Of a DNA stretch of 64,000 nt, positions 16,938 to 24,836 are shown one piece after another. Under the pieces are notes generated by a model. That model was not told the DNA's origin. It saw only the letters and a list, made by a program, of their open reading frames with translations, and searched no databases. Each line of letters begins with the position of its first letter. Position 1 is the first letter of the stretch. The translations under genes were made by a program, and so were the position numbers. The DNA comes from Bradymonadales bacterium (GTDB lineage Bacteria; Myxococcota_A; Bradymonadia; JAFGEP01). The stretch is from NCBI GenBank assembly GCA_016931535.1, contig JAFGEP010000019.1, forward strand, positions 1 through 64,000, read 5' to 3'.

Positions 16938-17777
16938 ATGGGACTTTGGTACGATGAGGAACATGCCGGTATCAGCCGAATCGGCCTGAAGGTGGAACGA
17001 ACCCTCTTCATGGGGCAGAGCCCCTACCAGAAGATCGCCATCGTCGAAACCGCTGCCCTGGGGCGAGCGCTCCTGCTGGATGACACCTGGATGGCGGCAG
17101 AGGGGGAGGAGCGGATCTACCACGAGATGATCGTTCACCCAGCTTTGACCACCGCACCCCGCATCTGCCGGGTGTTGGTGATCGGCGGGGGGGACGGAGG
17201 CACGGTTCGCGAGGTGCTGCGCTACCCCGAGGTGGAGCGGGTGGACCAGGTGGAGATCGATGAGATGGTGGTGCAGGCCAGTCAGGAGTACCTGCCGTCC
17301 ATCGGAACCGCCTGGAACGACCCTCGTCTGAACGTGCTCATCGGCGATGGCATCGTTTTTGTTCGCGATGCGCCGGCCGCCAGCTACGAGGTCATCCTGG
17401 TGGACAGCTCCGATCCGGTGGGTCCCGCCAAAGGTCTGTTCAGCGAGAGTTTTTACCGGGACTGCCATCGCCTTCTGGTCGAGAACGGGGTCTTGGTGGT
17501 CCAGTCGGAAAGCCCCTTTGCCATGCGCAGGGAACACCTGAATATCCTGCTGACTCTCAAGGCTGTTTTTAGCGAGGTCCATCCCTATTACGGACCGGTG
17601 AGCATCTACCCGGGCGGCTTCTGGAGCTGGGCCTATGCCCCCCGCGGGGTCGACTGGCGCCAGCCGCTGTCGGAGCGCATGCTGGCGATCGAGGCTGAAT
17701 CCGAGTACTACAACCGAACCATCCACATGGCCGCCTTTGCGCAGCCCAACTGTGTCCAGCGGGCACTGGTCGCATGA
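16938..17777 (+). CDS. speE: Spermidine synthase
   Basis: 279 aa from the ATG at 16938, with CGGGAG 7 nt upstream; the open frame extends 55 codons further back but that part does not resemble SpeE. The N-terminal strand domain starts with LWYDEEH, the SAM-binding loop is VIGGGDGG, and VDSSDPVGP holds the catalytic Asp. It transfers the aminopropyl group of decarboxylated SAM to putrescine. A 250-bp gap separates it from the decarboxylase gene; I see no clear terminator or promoter there. Stop and speB start overlap (ATGA). Confidence 0.94.
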   Translation: MGLWYDEEHAGISRIGLKVERTLFMGQSPYQKIAIVETAALGRALLLDDTWMAAEGEERIYHEMIVHPALTTAPRICRVLVIGGGDGGTVREVLRYPEVERVDQVEIDEMVVQASQEYLPSIGTAWNDPRLNVLIGDGIVFVRDAPAASYEVILVDSSDPVGPAKGLFSESFYRDCHRLLVENGVLVVQSESPFAMRREHLNILLTLKAVFSEVHPYYGPVSIYPGGFWSWAYAPRGVDWRQPLSERMLAIEAESEYYNRTIHMAAFAQPNCVQRALVA

Positions 17778-18655
17778 ACACCTGGGGGTTCCCGGTCGAC
17801 CGGAGCGGTCCACGCTACCTGGGAGCCGGTACGGCGCCGCAGCCCGGCGCGGTATCGCTTTTGGGGGTTCCCTATGACGGCACCACCTCCTACCGTCCTG
17901 GGGCCCGGTTCGGTCCCGATGCGCTCCGAGCCGCCAGCATCTCCTTGGAGAGCTACTCCCCGGCGCAGGATCGCGATCTGGAAGAGGATATCCAGCTGGT
18001 GGACCTGGGCAACCTGGAGGTGCCGCTGTCGGCTCCCAACCAGGTGGTCTTGCTGGTGGACAAGGCGGCGACCGCCCTTTTCCAGCAGGGGATGAAGCCC
18101 CTGTTGCTGGGCGGGGAACATTCGTTCACTCCTGGAGCCGTGGCCGCAGCCCGGCGGCGAGTTCCCGACCTCGTGGTGGTGCAGCTCGATGCACACGCCG
18201 ACCTGCGATCCAGTTACCTGGGTGATGCCTACAACCACTCCTGCGCCATGCGGCGCTGCCTCGACCTGGTCGGGGAAGGGGACCTGCTACAGGTGGGCAT
18301 CCGTTCCGGCACGCGCGAGGAGTTTGCCGAGATGCGGCGGAGCGGACGGTTGATCGCGCCGGAGCCTGGGGCACTGGAGGTCGCGCTGGAACGCCGGTCG
18401 GGGCGGCCTGTGTACCTCACGATCGACCTGGATGTGTTCGATCCCAGCCTGGTTCCAGGGACCGGGAACCCGGAGCCGGGAGGGATCAGGTGGGACCAGT
18501 TCGAAGGGCTGCTGGGGGTGCTGTCCTCGAGGGAGTTGGTGGCGGCCGACGTGGTGGAGCTGGCGCCCGCACTCGATCCGAGTGGGGCATCGAGTGTCCT
18601 GGCGGCCAAGGTGGTGCGGGAGGTGGCGTTGGTGCTGGGGCCTCCCCGGGGTTGA
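17774..18655 (+). CDS. speB: Agmatinase
   Basis: 293 aa ureohydrolase. Binuclear Mn ligands are visible: His116 in GGEHS, Asp139/His141/Asp143 in DAHAD, Asp218/Asp220 in DLDVFDP. The early motif GVPYDGTTSYRPGAR is typical of agmatinases. It hydrolyses agmatine to putrescine and urea, supplying SpeE, to which it is translationally coupled. With the two genes upstream this completes arginine to agmatine to putrescine to spermidine without ornithine decarboxylase. Confidence 0.93.
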   Translation: MNTWGFPVDRSGPRYLGAGTAPQPGAVSLLGVPYDGTTSYRPGARFGPDALRAASISLESYSPAQDRDLEEDIQLVDLGNLEVPLSAPNQVVLLVDKAATALFQQGMKPLLLGGEHSFTPGAVAAARRRVPDLVVVQLDAHADLRSSYLGDAYNHSCAMRRCLDLVGEGDLLQVGIRSGTREEFAEMRRSGRLIAPEPGALEVALERRSGRPVYLTIDLDVFDPSLVPGTGNPEPGGIRWDQFEGLLGVLSSRELVAADVVELAPALDPSGASSVLAAKVVREVALVLGPPRG

Positions 18656-18795
18656 GGTCACACGGGCGGACTGCTCCCGTCCATCACGATGGCTCTTGTC
18701 ATCACGATCTGACTTGGTCATCATCGCGGAAAAGCGAGAGGCAAACAGGGTATCTTACCCACGATTGTACGAGGTCTGTTACACAAGGAGCACAC

Positions 18796-20472
18796 ATGGT
18801 CGATCCTACAACCTCTGACGGAATGGGATCTACTCGGGGGGCTTTCGAGCCGGGCGGGAGCGGATCAAGGCAGAATCGTTGTCGATCGGGGTCCCTTGGC
18901 ACGTTGCTCATCACACTGGTTCTGGTTTGCTGGGCTCCAGCCAGTCAAGCAAAGGAACCCTGGAGGCCCAGCGCCATCTTCGATTGGATTGCCGCACCTC
19001 CCGAGGTCCAGCTGGAGGCGGACTCGACCCCCATTCCCGAGGGCCAGGGAGCCATCTTCCTGCCCTCCATGACCGGGATGTCGGACGAGCCGGAGGTGGC
19101 GATCTACTCCGGTCGTAGTCGGGTTGCCACCGGTTCCTTTGGGACGCGCATCATTGTCGCCCCTGGTCAGTACATGGTGCGGGTGGGCAGTGGAAGCCTT
19201 CGCCAGACCCTGTCCGTTCCCGTCGAGGTGCGACCTGACGAGACCACCCTGGTGGCCCCCGTATGGGGAGGCTTGCGCATCGAGGTGGTCAACGCGAATC
19301 AGATCCCCCATCGGGGAGGTTATGAGCTCATCCAGCTGGAGAGCCGCGACATCTTCGGGGTGGGCTATGGAGCCGACACCCTGGTGGGCGAACGGCTGCA
19401 GACCTGGATTCTACCACCCGGCCTCTATCGGGTGGTTCAACCCGGTGCCACCTACCGTTCGCGGACCAACTTCGCCACGGTGTATGTCCCCCCGGGGGCG
19501 CTGGTCCGCTATCAGCTCGTCATGGACCCCGATACCAACGAGTTTCTGGGGGCTGGGATCGTAACCGCGGAGCAGATGAGCGTGCCGGAGGGCAAAGGTG
19601 CCAACAACTGGATCGTTCGCCTGATTCTGGGCTTGAATGGTAGCCTCGCGGTGGCTCAGAACATGGCCGGCACCCCCGACCAGACCAGTTTGTCGGGCGA
19701 AGGGTCCATCGATGCCTCGGTGGGTTACCATAGCGGAGCGCATCACTTCGTCAGCCTGCTCCAGATCGAGGAAGGGGTCATCTGGATCAACCCCGAGGCC
19801 AGCGATGCCTTGCCCCTCCAGAAGTCGAGAGATCGCTTCAGGCTCGATCTTCTGTACACCTACAACCTCTGGGAAACCCTGGGTCCCTACGCCCGCGCCA
19901 GCCTCCGGATGAACCTGTTCCCCTGGCAGGTCATCACCACCGAGGAGATCAACGTGACCCGGCGGCACACCGATGGCTCGACCGAGACCGAGGTAGTCCT
20001 GCCTGGGAGCGCCTTCGAAACATCGGACTACCTGGGGGAGGTGCTGATATCACAAGGTATGGGCATCAACTGGCGGGTTCTGCAACATCGCATCGGACAG
20101 TTGGATATCGGTCTGGGAATTGGCTTTCGCCAGAACCTCTACCGCGACTTCTACGTGAAGGAACCCACCAGCGAGCCGCCCGATCTTCTGTACAACGAGG
20201 TCAGCAACTTCAACCAGGAGGGTCTGGAGGCGATCGTGACCGGCTCCTTCCGGCTGATCCAGTTCACGCAATACACCACCCACTTCGAGCTGTTTGCCGA
20301 TTTCGGCGAGTTCACCGACCCGACGATCGAATGGCAAAACACCCTGGGTATTCGTTTGCTGGAGTTCCTCAGCCTGGACTACCGATTCGAGCTGATCAGT
20401 CAGCCGCAGGTCTCCGAGGAGCTTCAGATGGCCCACAACCTGCTGCTCAGGTTCTCCTGGGAACTTTTGTGA
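18796..20472 (+). CDS. Probable outer-membrane or envelope protein, unknown function
   Basis: 558 aa from the ATG at 18796, which has AAGGAG 5 nt upstream. A long polar N-region is followed by a signal-type hydrophobic core (LGTLLITLVLVCW) and likely cleavage at ASQA-KE near residue 54. Residues 70-260 look like a beta-sandwich carrying short repeats of ligand-free type; residues 270-558 have the alternating pattern and paired aromatic/glycine strands of a beta-barrel (for example YTYNLW, LGIGFRQNLY, LDYRFELI). It ends Leu-Leu rather than in the usual terminal aromatic. I recognise no family. It converges with the MCE operon, 21 bp apart. Confidence 0.6.
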   Translation: MVDPTTSDGMGSTRGAFEPGGSGSRQNRCRSGSLGTLLITLVLVCWAPASQAKEPWRPSAIFDWIAAPPEVQLEADSTPIPEGQGAIFLPSMTGMSDEPEVAIYSGRSRVATGSFGTRIIVAPGQYMVRVGSGSLRQTLSVPVEVRPDETTLVAPVWGGLRIEVVNANQIPHRGGYELIQLESRDIFGVGYGADTLVGERLQTWILPPGLYRVVQPGATYRSRTNFATVYVPPGALVRYQLVMDPDTNEFLGAGIVTAEQMSVPEGKGANNWIVRLILGLNGSLAVAQNMAGTPDQTSLSGEGSIDASVGYHSGAHHFVSLLQIEEGVIWINPEASDALPLQKSRDRFRLDLLYTYNLWETLGPYARASLRMNLFPWQVITTEEINVTRRHTDGSTETEVVLPGSAFETSDYLGEVLISQGMGINWRVLQHRIGQLDIGLGIGFRQNLYRDFYVKEPTSEPPDLLYNEVSNFNQEGLEAIVTGSFRLIQFTQYTTHFELFADFGEFTDPTIEWQNTLGIRLLEFLSLDYRFELISQPQVSEELQMAHNLLLRFSWELL

Positions 20473-20493
20473 CCTGGAACCCCGAACCCTCGA

Positions 20494-21153
20494 TCACTTC
20501 TGGGCGGGCCGCTGCCAGTCTGCGATCACCTGTTCGGTGTAGAGGATGATCTGGGAGAGCAGCTCTTCCAGGGCCAGGTTCAGGGCGAGCACGCCCCCAT
20601 AGGGGTCGTCGGTGGGGGCCGGATGGACGCTTTCGAAGAGTCGAGTGCCCAGCACCGTGCGGGTACGCAGGTCGGCGAGCTGCACCCTGAGCATGATCCG
20701 CCCCTGGCTGGGCACGACATGGTACTCGTGCTGCAGGACCAAGAGCTCCACATCCATGCGGATATCCGCCAAGACGGTGGCACTCACGTCGACGACCGAG
20801 CTGAATAGTCCGCTGGCTTCCATGGCTTGCACCAGAAGCGGCTCGATCAGGCGGGGCGGGGACTCGGCCCACTGGCTGAAGGCGTAATAGGTGTGCTCGT
20901 AGGGCCGCTGAGTATAGGTCATCTGCCTGGAATCATAGCCGGCAGACCGCAAAGGTGCGACCAGCAGGATGATGTTCGCGCTCTGGTCGGCGACTCGTTC
21001 GACATGGCGCGGTGAGAAGATGTAGGTCTGCAAGGCCTGCTTTCCCCGGCTGCCGAAGAGTGAGCAGCTTCCTTGAAGGACTGCCAGAACGGGCAGGAGG
21101 ATCAGCAGCACACCGACGGTGAGGTGCCAGTGCTTTGGAAAGGGAGATGCCAT
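20494..21153 (-). CDS. MCE-associated auxiliary lipoprotein (PqiC/YmbA-like)
   Basis: 219 aa from the ATG at 21153, which has AAGGAG at ideal 6-nt spacing; an ATG at 21168 would overlap mlaD but has no such site. A hydrophobic leader ends near LQGSC, a loose lipobox. The mature domain begins with a strand bearing LQTYIFSPR and has the ABC-transport auxiliary fold expected of lipoproteins that accompany MCE systems. It would sit in the periplasm at the outer membrane and receive or dock the MCE protein. It is the last gene of the four-gene operon. Confidence 0.75.
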   Translation of the reverse strand: MASPFPKHWHLTVGVLLILLPVLAVLQGSCSLFGSRGKQALQTYIFSPRHVERVADQSANIILLVAPLRSAGYDSRQMTYTQRPYEHTYYAFSQWAESPPRLIEPLLVQAMEASGLFSSVVDVSATVLADIRMDVELLVLQHEYHVVPSQGRIMLRVQLADLRTRTVLGTRLFESVHPAPTDDPYGGVLALNLALEELLSQIILYTEQVIADWQRPAQK

Positions 21154-21164
21154 CTGTTTCTCCT

Positions 21165-22130
21165 TCATTCTCCGGGACCGGGGGCCATGACAGGTCGTCC
21201 AAACAGTAACATGCTGGGGTCGCGCTCCAGGTCCTGCACGAGTCTGCTCAACGAGGCGCCGAGCCGTTGCAGCTCGCCGACCAGCCCCACGATCTGGGAA
21301 GGCAGGCCCCGCGAGAAGGGCGCCAGATCGGCCTGGGTTTCCCGCATAATGGATACAACATCCTCCACGGCCAAGGTGACCGCGCCCGCCGTGACCGTGA
21401 TGGCCTCCCCCGTGTTCTCGTAGGCCCTGACTGTACGGGTAACGCGATCGACCAGGTTGGGTAGGGCATTGCTGGCCAAGGAGACGTTCCGGGTCGTGGT
21501 TTCCACCTCGTGCATCGTGCTGTCCACCGTCAGGGCAATCCGGGTCAAGGTCTCGGTCAGGTCCGCCACATGGGCCATGATGGTGGCAATCTCCTGCTGG
21601 TTCTCCTCGTTCAGGATCAAGGTAATGCGGTCAGCGACCCCTTCGAGGGAGGTGATGGCACTGCGCAGATCATCCACCAGTCCGGTGATGGACAGGTCGA
21701 GCCGGGTGAACAGGGAGGGCACGGTCTCGATGACCGGGTAGCCCTCCTCGGGGTCCACCTGAAGCGGGGGGCTCTCCCTTGTTCCACCCCGAAGCTCCAC
21801 GTGGGCAATCCCCGTGATGCCCTGGGTGACCAGGGTGGCCACGGTGTCTTCCTTGATGGGCACCCAATCCTCGATCTCCAGCATCAGCTTGACCCGCTGC
21901 GGGTCCTCACGGTCCAGCTTGATGTCTGTCACTCGGCCCACATCCACTCCACTGTAGGTGACCGAGGCATTGGGGTTGAGGCCCGACACAGATTCGTGCA
22001 CATAGGCCATGTAAACGATGTACCCCTTTTTGCCCTTGGCGGTACTCAACCAGACGATCCCCGCCGCCAGAACAATGCCTAGAACCATCACGAACAATCC
22101 CACCAGCGTATACCTGACCTTGGGATTCAT
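21165..22130 (-). CDS. mlaD: MCE-domain lipid-binding protein (MlaD-like)
   Basis: 321 aa from the ATG at 22130, with AGGAG 5 nt upstream. One TM helix (residues 7-27) anchors it in the inner membrane. The MCE domain (about 35-120) shows the family pattern GLNPNASVTYSGVDVGRV and later GITGIAHVEL. A long coiled-coil or helical region follows (residues 160-300). Such proteins form hexameric rings or tubes that carry phospholipids across the periplasm. Overlaps mlaF by 4 bp (ATGA). Confidence 0.9.
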   Translation of the reverse strand: MNPKVRYTLVGLFVMVLGIVLAAGIVWLSTAKGKKGYIVYMAYVHESVSGLNPNASVTYSGVDVGRVTDIKLDREDPQRVKLMLEIEDWVPIKEDTVATLVTQGITGIAHVELRGGTRESPPLQVDPEEGYPVIETVPSLFTRLDLSITGLVDDLRSAITSLEGVADRITLILNEENQQEIATIMAHVADLTETLTRIALTVDSTMHEVETTTRNVSLASNALPNLVDRVTRTVRAYENTGEAITVTAGAVTLAVEDVVSIMRETQADLAPFSRGLPSQIVGLVGELQRLGASLSRLVQDLERDPSMLLFGRPVMAPGPGE

Positions 22131-22918
22131 GCCCGCTCCTTGGCCGCTCTGGCCCGGGGATTGGAAAAGTATTCCCGGATCAGCGGATGACTCGACTGGC
22201 TTAGCTCCTGCATATTGGCCAACTCCACGATTTTTTTGTCGCCCAAAAAGGCGACACGATCGGTGATCCTCCACAGCGAGTCCAGATCGTGGGACACCAT
22301 GACGAAGGTCAACCCCAAGGACTCCCTCAACTGCAGGATCAGATCATCGAGCGAGGCCGCGCTGATGGGGTCCAACCCCGAACTGGGCTCGTCGAGGAAG
22401 ATCAGGGCCGGGTCCAGAGCCAGGGCTCTGGCCACCGCTGCCCTCTTGAGCATGCCGCCGCTGAGCTGTTTGGGGAGCTTGTGGGTGGCATCTGCCGGCA
22501 GGCCGGACAGCAAGACTTTCAACAAGCAAATCTCTTCGATGAGCCGCCCGGGCAACCTGGTGTGCTCCCTGAGGGGCACGGCCACGTTTTCCCCCACCGT
22601 GAGGGAGCTGAACAGGGCGCCCTGCTGAAACATCATCCCGAAGCGCCGGCGCAGCCGATTGGCCGCCGTCTGGCTGATCCCGACGATCTCCTCGCCAAAC
22701 AGGCGGATGGAGCCTCCCGCGGGCTCGGTGAGCAGCGTGATCTGCCTCAAGAGCACCGTCTTGCCGGTCCCGCTCCCCCCGACGATGCCCACGATCTCAC
22801 CGCGGCGGACCTGAAGGTCGAGCCCCTCGTGAATGACTACGCTCCCGAAGGCGCTCTTCAGACCTTTGATGTCGATGATGATGTCTGAGTCGGGAGTGGG
22901 AGTGGGTGTATGGGACAT
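22127..22918 (-). CDS. mlaF: ABC transporter ATPase of the MCE/Mla system
   Basis: 263 aa from an ATG at 22918 with TGAGGA upstream. Walker A GGSGTGKT, Q-loop MMFQQGALF, signature LSGGM, Walker B ALIFLDEP and switch His in VSHD are all present. MMFQQGALFSSLTV and the Gly-rich signature are typical of MlaF. It powers lipid movement with MlaE. The N-terminus carries a short Thr-Pro repeat. The gene follows mlaE by 5 bp. Confidence 0.92.
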   Translation of the reverse strand: MSHTPTPTPDSDIIIDIKGLKSAFGSVVIHEGLDLQVRRGEIVGIVGGSGTGKTVLLRQITLLTEPAGGSIRLFGEEIVGISQTAANRLRRRFGMMFQQGALFSSLTVGENVAVPLREHTRLPGRLIEEICLLKVLLSGLPADATHKLPKQLSGGMLKRAAVARALALDPALIFLDEPSSGLDPISAASLDDLILQLRESLGLTFVMVSHDLDSLWRITDRVAFLGDKKIVELANMQELSQSSHPLIREYFSNPRARAAKERA

Positions 22919-22923
22919 GATCC

Positions 22924-24039
22924 TCAGATCCCCATCCAACTGAACACGATAGAAAAGGCGGCGTCGGCCACGATCACCAGGAAGATGGACTGGACCACGC
23001 TGACGGTGGTCTGTCTTCCCACGCTGTCGGCCCCACCGCTCACCTGGAACCCCTGGTAGCAGCCGACCATGGAGATGATGATGGCGAAGGCGGGCGCCTT
23101 GGCGATGCCTACCACATAGTGGGTCAATCCGACGGACTGCGGGACCCGCTGTAGAAAATCAAAGAAACTGACATCCAGCACCGTCGACGCCATCACCATG
23201 CCGCCGAAGATACCCAGGACATCCGCGAACACGGTCAACAGAGGCAGGGCCAGCATCAGTCCGAGCACCTTGGGCAGGACCAGCAGGTCGAAGGGACCAA
23301 TGCCCAGGGTCTGCAAGGCGTCGATCTCCTCGGTAACCCGCATCGTGCCGATCTCGGCCGTATATGCCGAGCCGGTTCGGCCGGCGATGATGATGGCGGT
23401 GATGAGCGGTGCCAGCTCTCGGAGCATCGTGATCGTCACCAGCTCCACTATAAAGATGTTGGCTCCATAGGTCATGAGCTGGACACCACCCTGATAGGCG
23501 ATGACGATCCCCAGAAGGAAGGAGAGCAGACCGACGATCCCCAGCGCCTTGACCCCCGTATCCTCCAGGATCTTGCCCAGCATTCGCCAGCGGATGCGGC
23601 GAGGATTGGCCAGGCTCCTGAGAAAAGCCATGGTGGCCTCGCCCATGAAGTTCAGTAGGCCCAGGATGTCCTTGGTCTGGACCGCCAGGGCTCGCCCGAT
23701 CTGCTCGAAAATGTTCTGTTTGGGAGGCGGCGAGGGCCGTTCCAGTTGATCGAGGCGCTTGCTGACCAGCTCCAGAAGGTGTGTGAACTTGGTCGGCAGA
23801 CCGCGTATCTCGACCTGTTTGCCCCGCTCCTGGAGGGCAGCGCGAGCCTGGTAGAGCAACCAGGCGCCATTGGTGTCCATCTGCTGGATCTCGGCGCCGT
23901 CCAGGGTGACCGGAACTCCCTCCGCCGATCTCAGGATGTGGGACTCTTTCTGAAGCTGTACCAGGTTCTCGATAGTCCACCGGCCCTTCAGCTGAATGAC
24001 AGGTGTGGCTCCTTCTCGAGTGATCAGCGGTTCCGCCAT
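22924..24039 (-). CDS. mlaE: STAS-MlaE fusion: MCE/Mla permease
   Basis: 371 aa from the ATG at 24039; the frame is open further upstream but that stretch does not look coding and contains the promoter. Residues 1-95 are a STAS-like domain (TLDGAEIQQMDTNGAWLL), normally a separate protein (MlaB). Residues 150-371 are the MlaE permease with about five TM helices and the signature GRTGSAYTAEIGTMRVTEEI. It forms the inner-membrane channel part of a phospholipid transporter with MlaF and MlaD. Gene order on the minus strand is mlaE, mlaF, mlaD, lipoprotein. Confidence 0.92.
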   Translation of the reverse strand: MAEPLITREGATPVIQLKGRWTIENLVQLQKESHILRSAEGVPVTLDGAEIQQMDTNGAWLLYQARAALQERGKQVEIRGLPTKFTHLLELVSKRLDQLERPSPPPKQNIFEQIGRALAVQTKDILGLLNFMGEATMAFLRSLANPRRIRWRMLGKILEDTGVKALGIVGLLSFLLGIVIAYQGGVQLMTYGANIFIVELVTITMLRELAPLITAIIIAGRTGSAYTAEIGTMRVTEEIDALQTLGIGPFDLLVLPKVLGLMLALPLLTVFADVLGIFGGMVMASTVLDVSFFDFLQRVPQSVGLTHYVVGIAKAPAFAIIISMVGCYQGFQVSGGADSVGRQTTVSVVQSIFLVIVADAAFSIVFSWMGI

Positions 24040-24096
24040 GACGGTAGTCGGCTCCAGTCGTTGCCATCGACAGATGGACCGATCAATAATCGTCCC

Positions 24097-24125
24097 AATA
24101 TAACAGCGAACCGGAGAGGTGAAAA
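24097..24125 (-). promoter_or_regulatory. Predicted promoter of the MCE operon
   Basis: Read on the minus strand, TTTTCA (24120-24125) and TATATT (24097-24102) are 17 bp apart. The -10 is 57 bp before the mlaE start. A 12-bp sequence also found at the divergent promoter begins inside the -10. Confidence 0.45.
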
Positions 24126-24145
24126 CGGCCCCGACGGCTGCCAGA

Positions 24146-24174
24146 TTGTTTGAGACGCAAAGGAAGAGTATAAA
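24146..24174 (+). promoter_or_regulatory. Predicted promoter of the LapA-like gene
   Basis: TTGTTT (24146-24151) and TATAAA (24169-24174) with a 17-bp spacer, 70 bp before the start codon. The -10 runs directly into the second copy of a 12-bp repeat. Confidence 0.5.
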
Positions 24175-24243
24175 TCGTCCCAATGTTCAGGTGGTGCACC
24201 GACAGGGCGCCCCTTTGGGACGCCGGCCAAACGAGGGAGGGTC

Positions 24244-24456
24244 ATGCGTTATATCAAGTTGATCTTACTTGGTATTTTGGCTGTACTGGTGATCGTTATC
24301 GTATTGCAGAACACCGAAACCGTTCAGACCAACATCCTGTTTGTGGAAATGTCCATGCCCATCGCAGTTCTGCTCATCGGGACGATCTTCATTGGGTTTC
24401 TACTGGGATACTTCGCGAGGGTTGTCAAGGCGGGACGCCCCAAAAAGAAGGAGTAG
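24244..24456 (+). CDS. LapA-domain (DUF1049) small membrane protein
   Basis: 70 aa with GGGAGG just upstream. Two TM helices (residues 4-20 and 40-60) flank the short segment VLQNTETVQTNIL, and the tail is basic (KAGRPKKKE). This matches the LapA/YciS family, small inner-membrane proteins linked in enterobacteria to control of lipopolysaccharide assembly. Its divergence from the MCE lipid transport operon, sharing a repeat motif at the promoters, fits an envelope-lipid role. Confidence 0.82.
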   Translation: MRYIKLILLGILAVLVIVIVLQNTETVQTNILFVEMSMPIAVLLIGTIFIGFLLGYFARVVKAGRPKKKE

Positions 24457-24487
24457 GCGCCGCCTGGTACTGGGCGTGATTTCCAAC

Positions 24488-24578
24488 CCGGTCAGGGACG
24501 GGGTCCGCCAGATCCTCGTCGGCTTCGCCTTCCGCGCTTCGCGCGGGCTCGGACTGGCTGGACCTCGTCCCTGACCGG
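24488..24578. repeat. Long hairpin element (about 90 bp)
   Basis: A perfect 13-bp inverted repeat (24488-24500 / 24566-24578) continues inward through one G-T pair into GGTCC/GGACC, then with a 1-nt bulge GCCAG/CTGGC, and ends at a central GCGC-TTC-GCGC. The arms are therefore nearly complementary over most of 91 bp. It starts 32 bp after the LapA-like stop. It could be a strong terminator, a REP/MITE-type element or a structured RNA. The rest of the gap, 24579-24836, holds nothing I can name. Confidence 0.7.
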
Positions 24579-24836
24579 AGAAAAGATCATACCCCTGGTA
24601 CTCTGCGCGCCCGATCGGTGCTCGACCGCTTGCCTCTGCGGAGTTGGCACAGGTGGTTTGTTCCGCTGCTGCCACCCGACCGACAACATGGTAACACCCC
24701 CCCCATGGTGAAAGTGGCCCTGCGCAATGAGCGGCCTTGCGCTCCGGAACCATCTGGCGCCCGGCCGGCAACTTGGTAGGATGTTCGGTGCCTTAACGCT
24801 TAGATAGGACCGATCCCCTTGACCTTCGTGTAAACC

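Larger units (their letters stand above)
24088..24184. repeat. 12-bp direct repeat at two divergent promoters
   Basis: AATCGTCCCAAT occurs at 24088-24099 and again at 24173-24184. Each copy overlaps the downstream edge of one of the two divergent -10 boxes, which fits an operator for a shared regulator. The two copies are in the same plus-strand orientation and so face the two promoters in opposite senses. Confidence 0.5.

Noticed and set aside
24579..24836. Cobalamin riboswitch or tRNA in the gap before the COG2108-like gene
   Set aside because: No B12-box or tRNA T-loop consensus is present.
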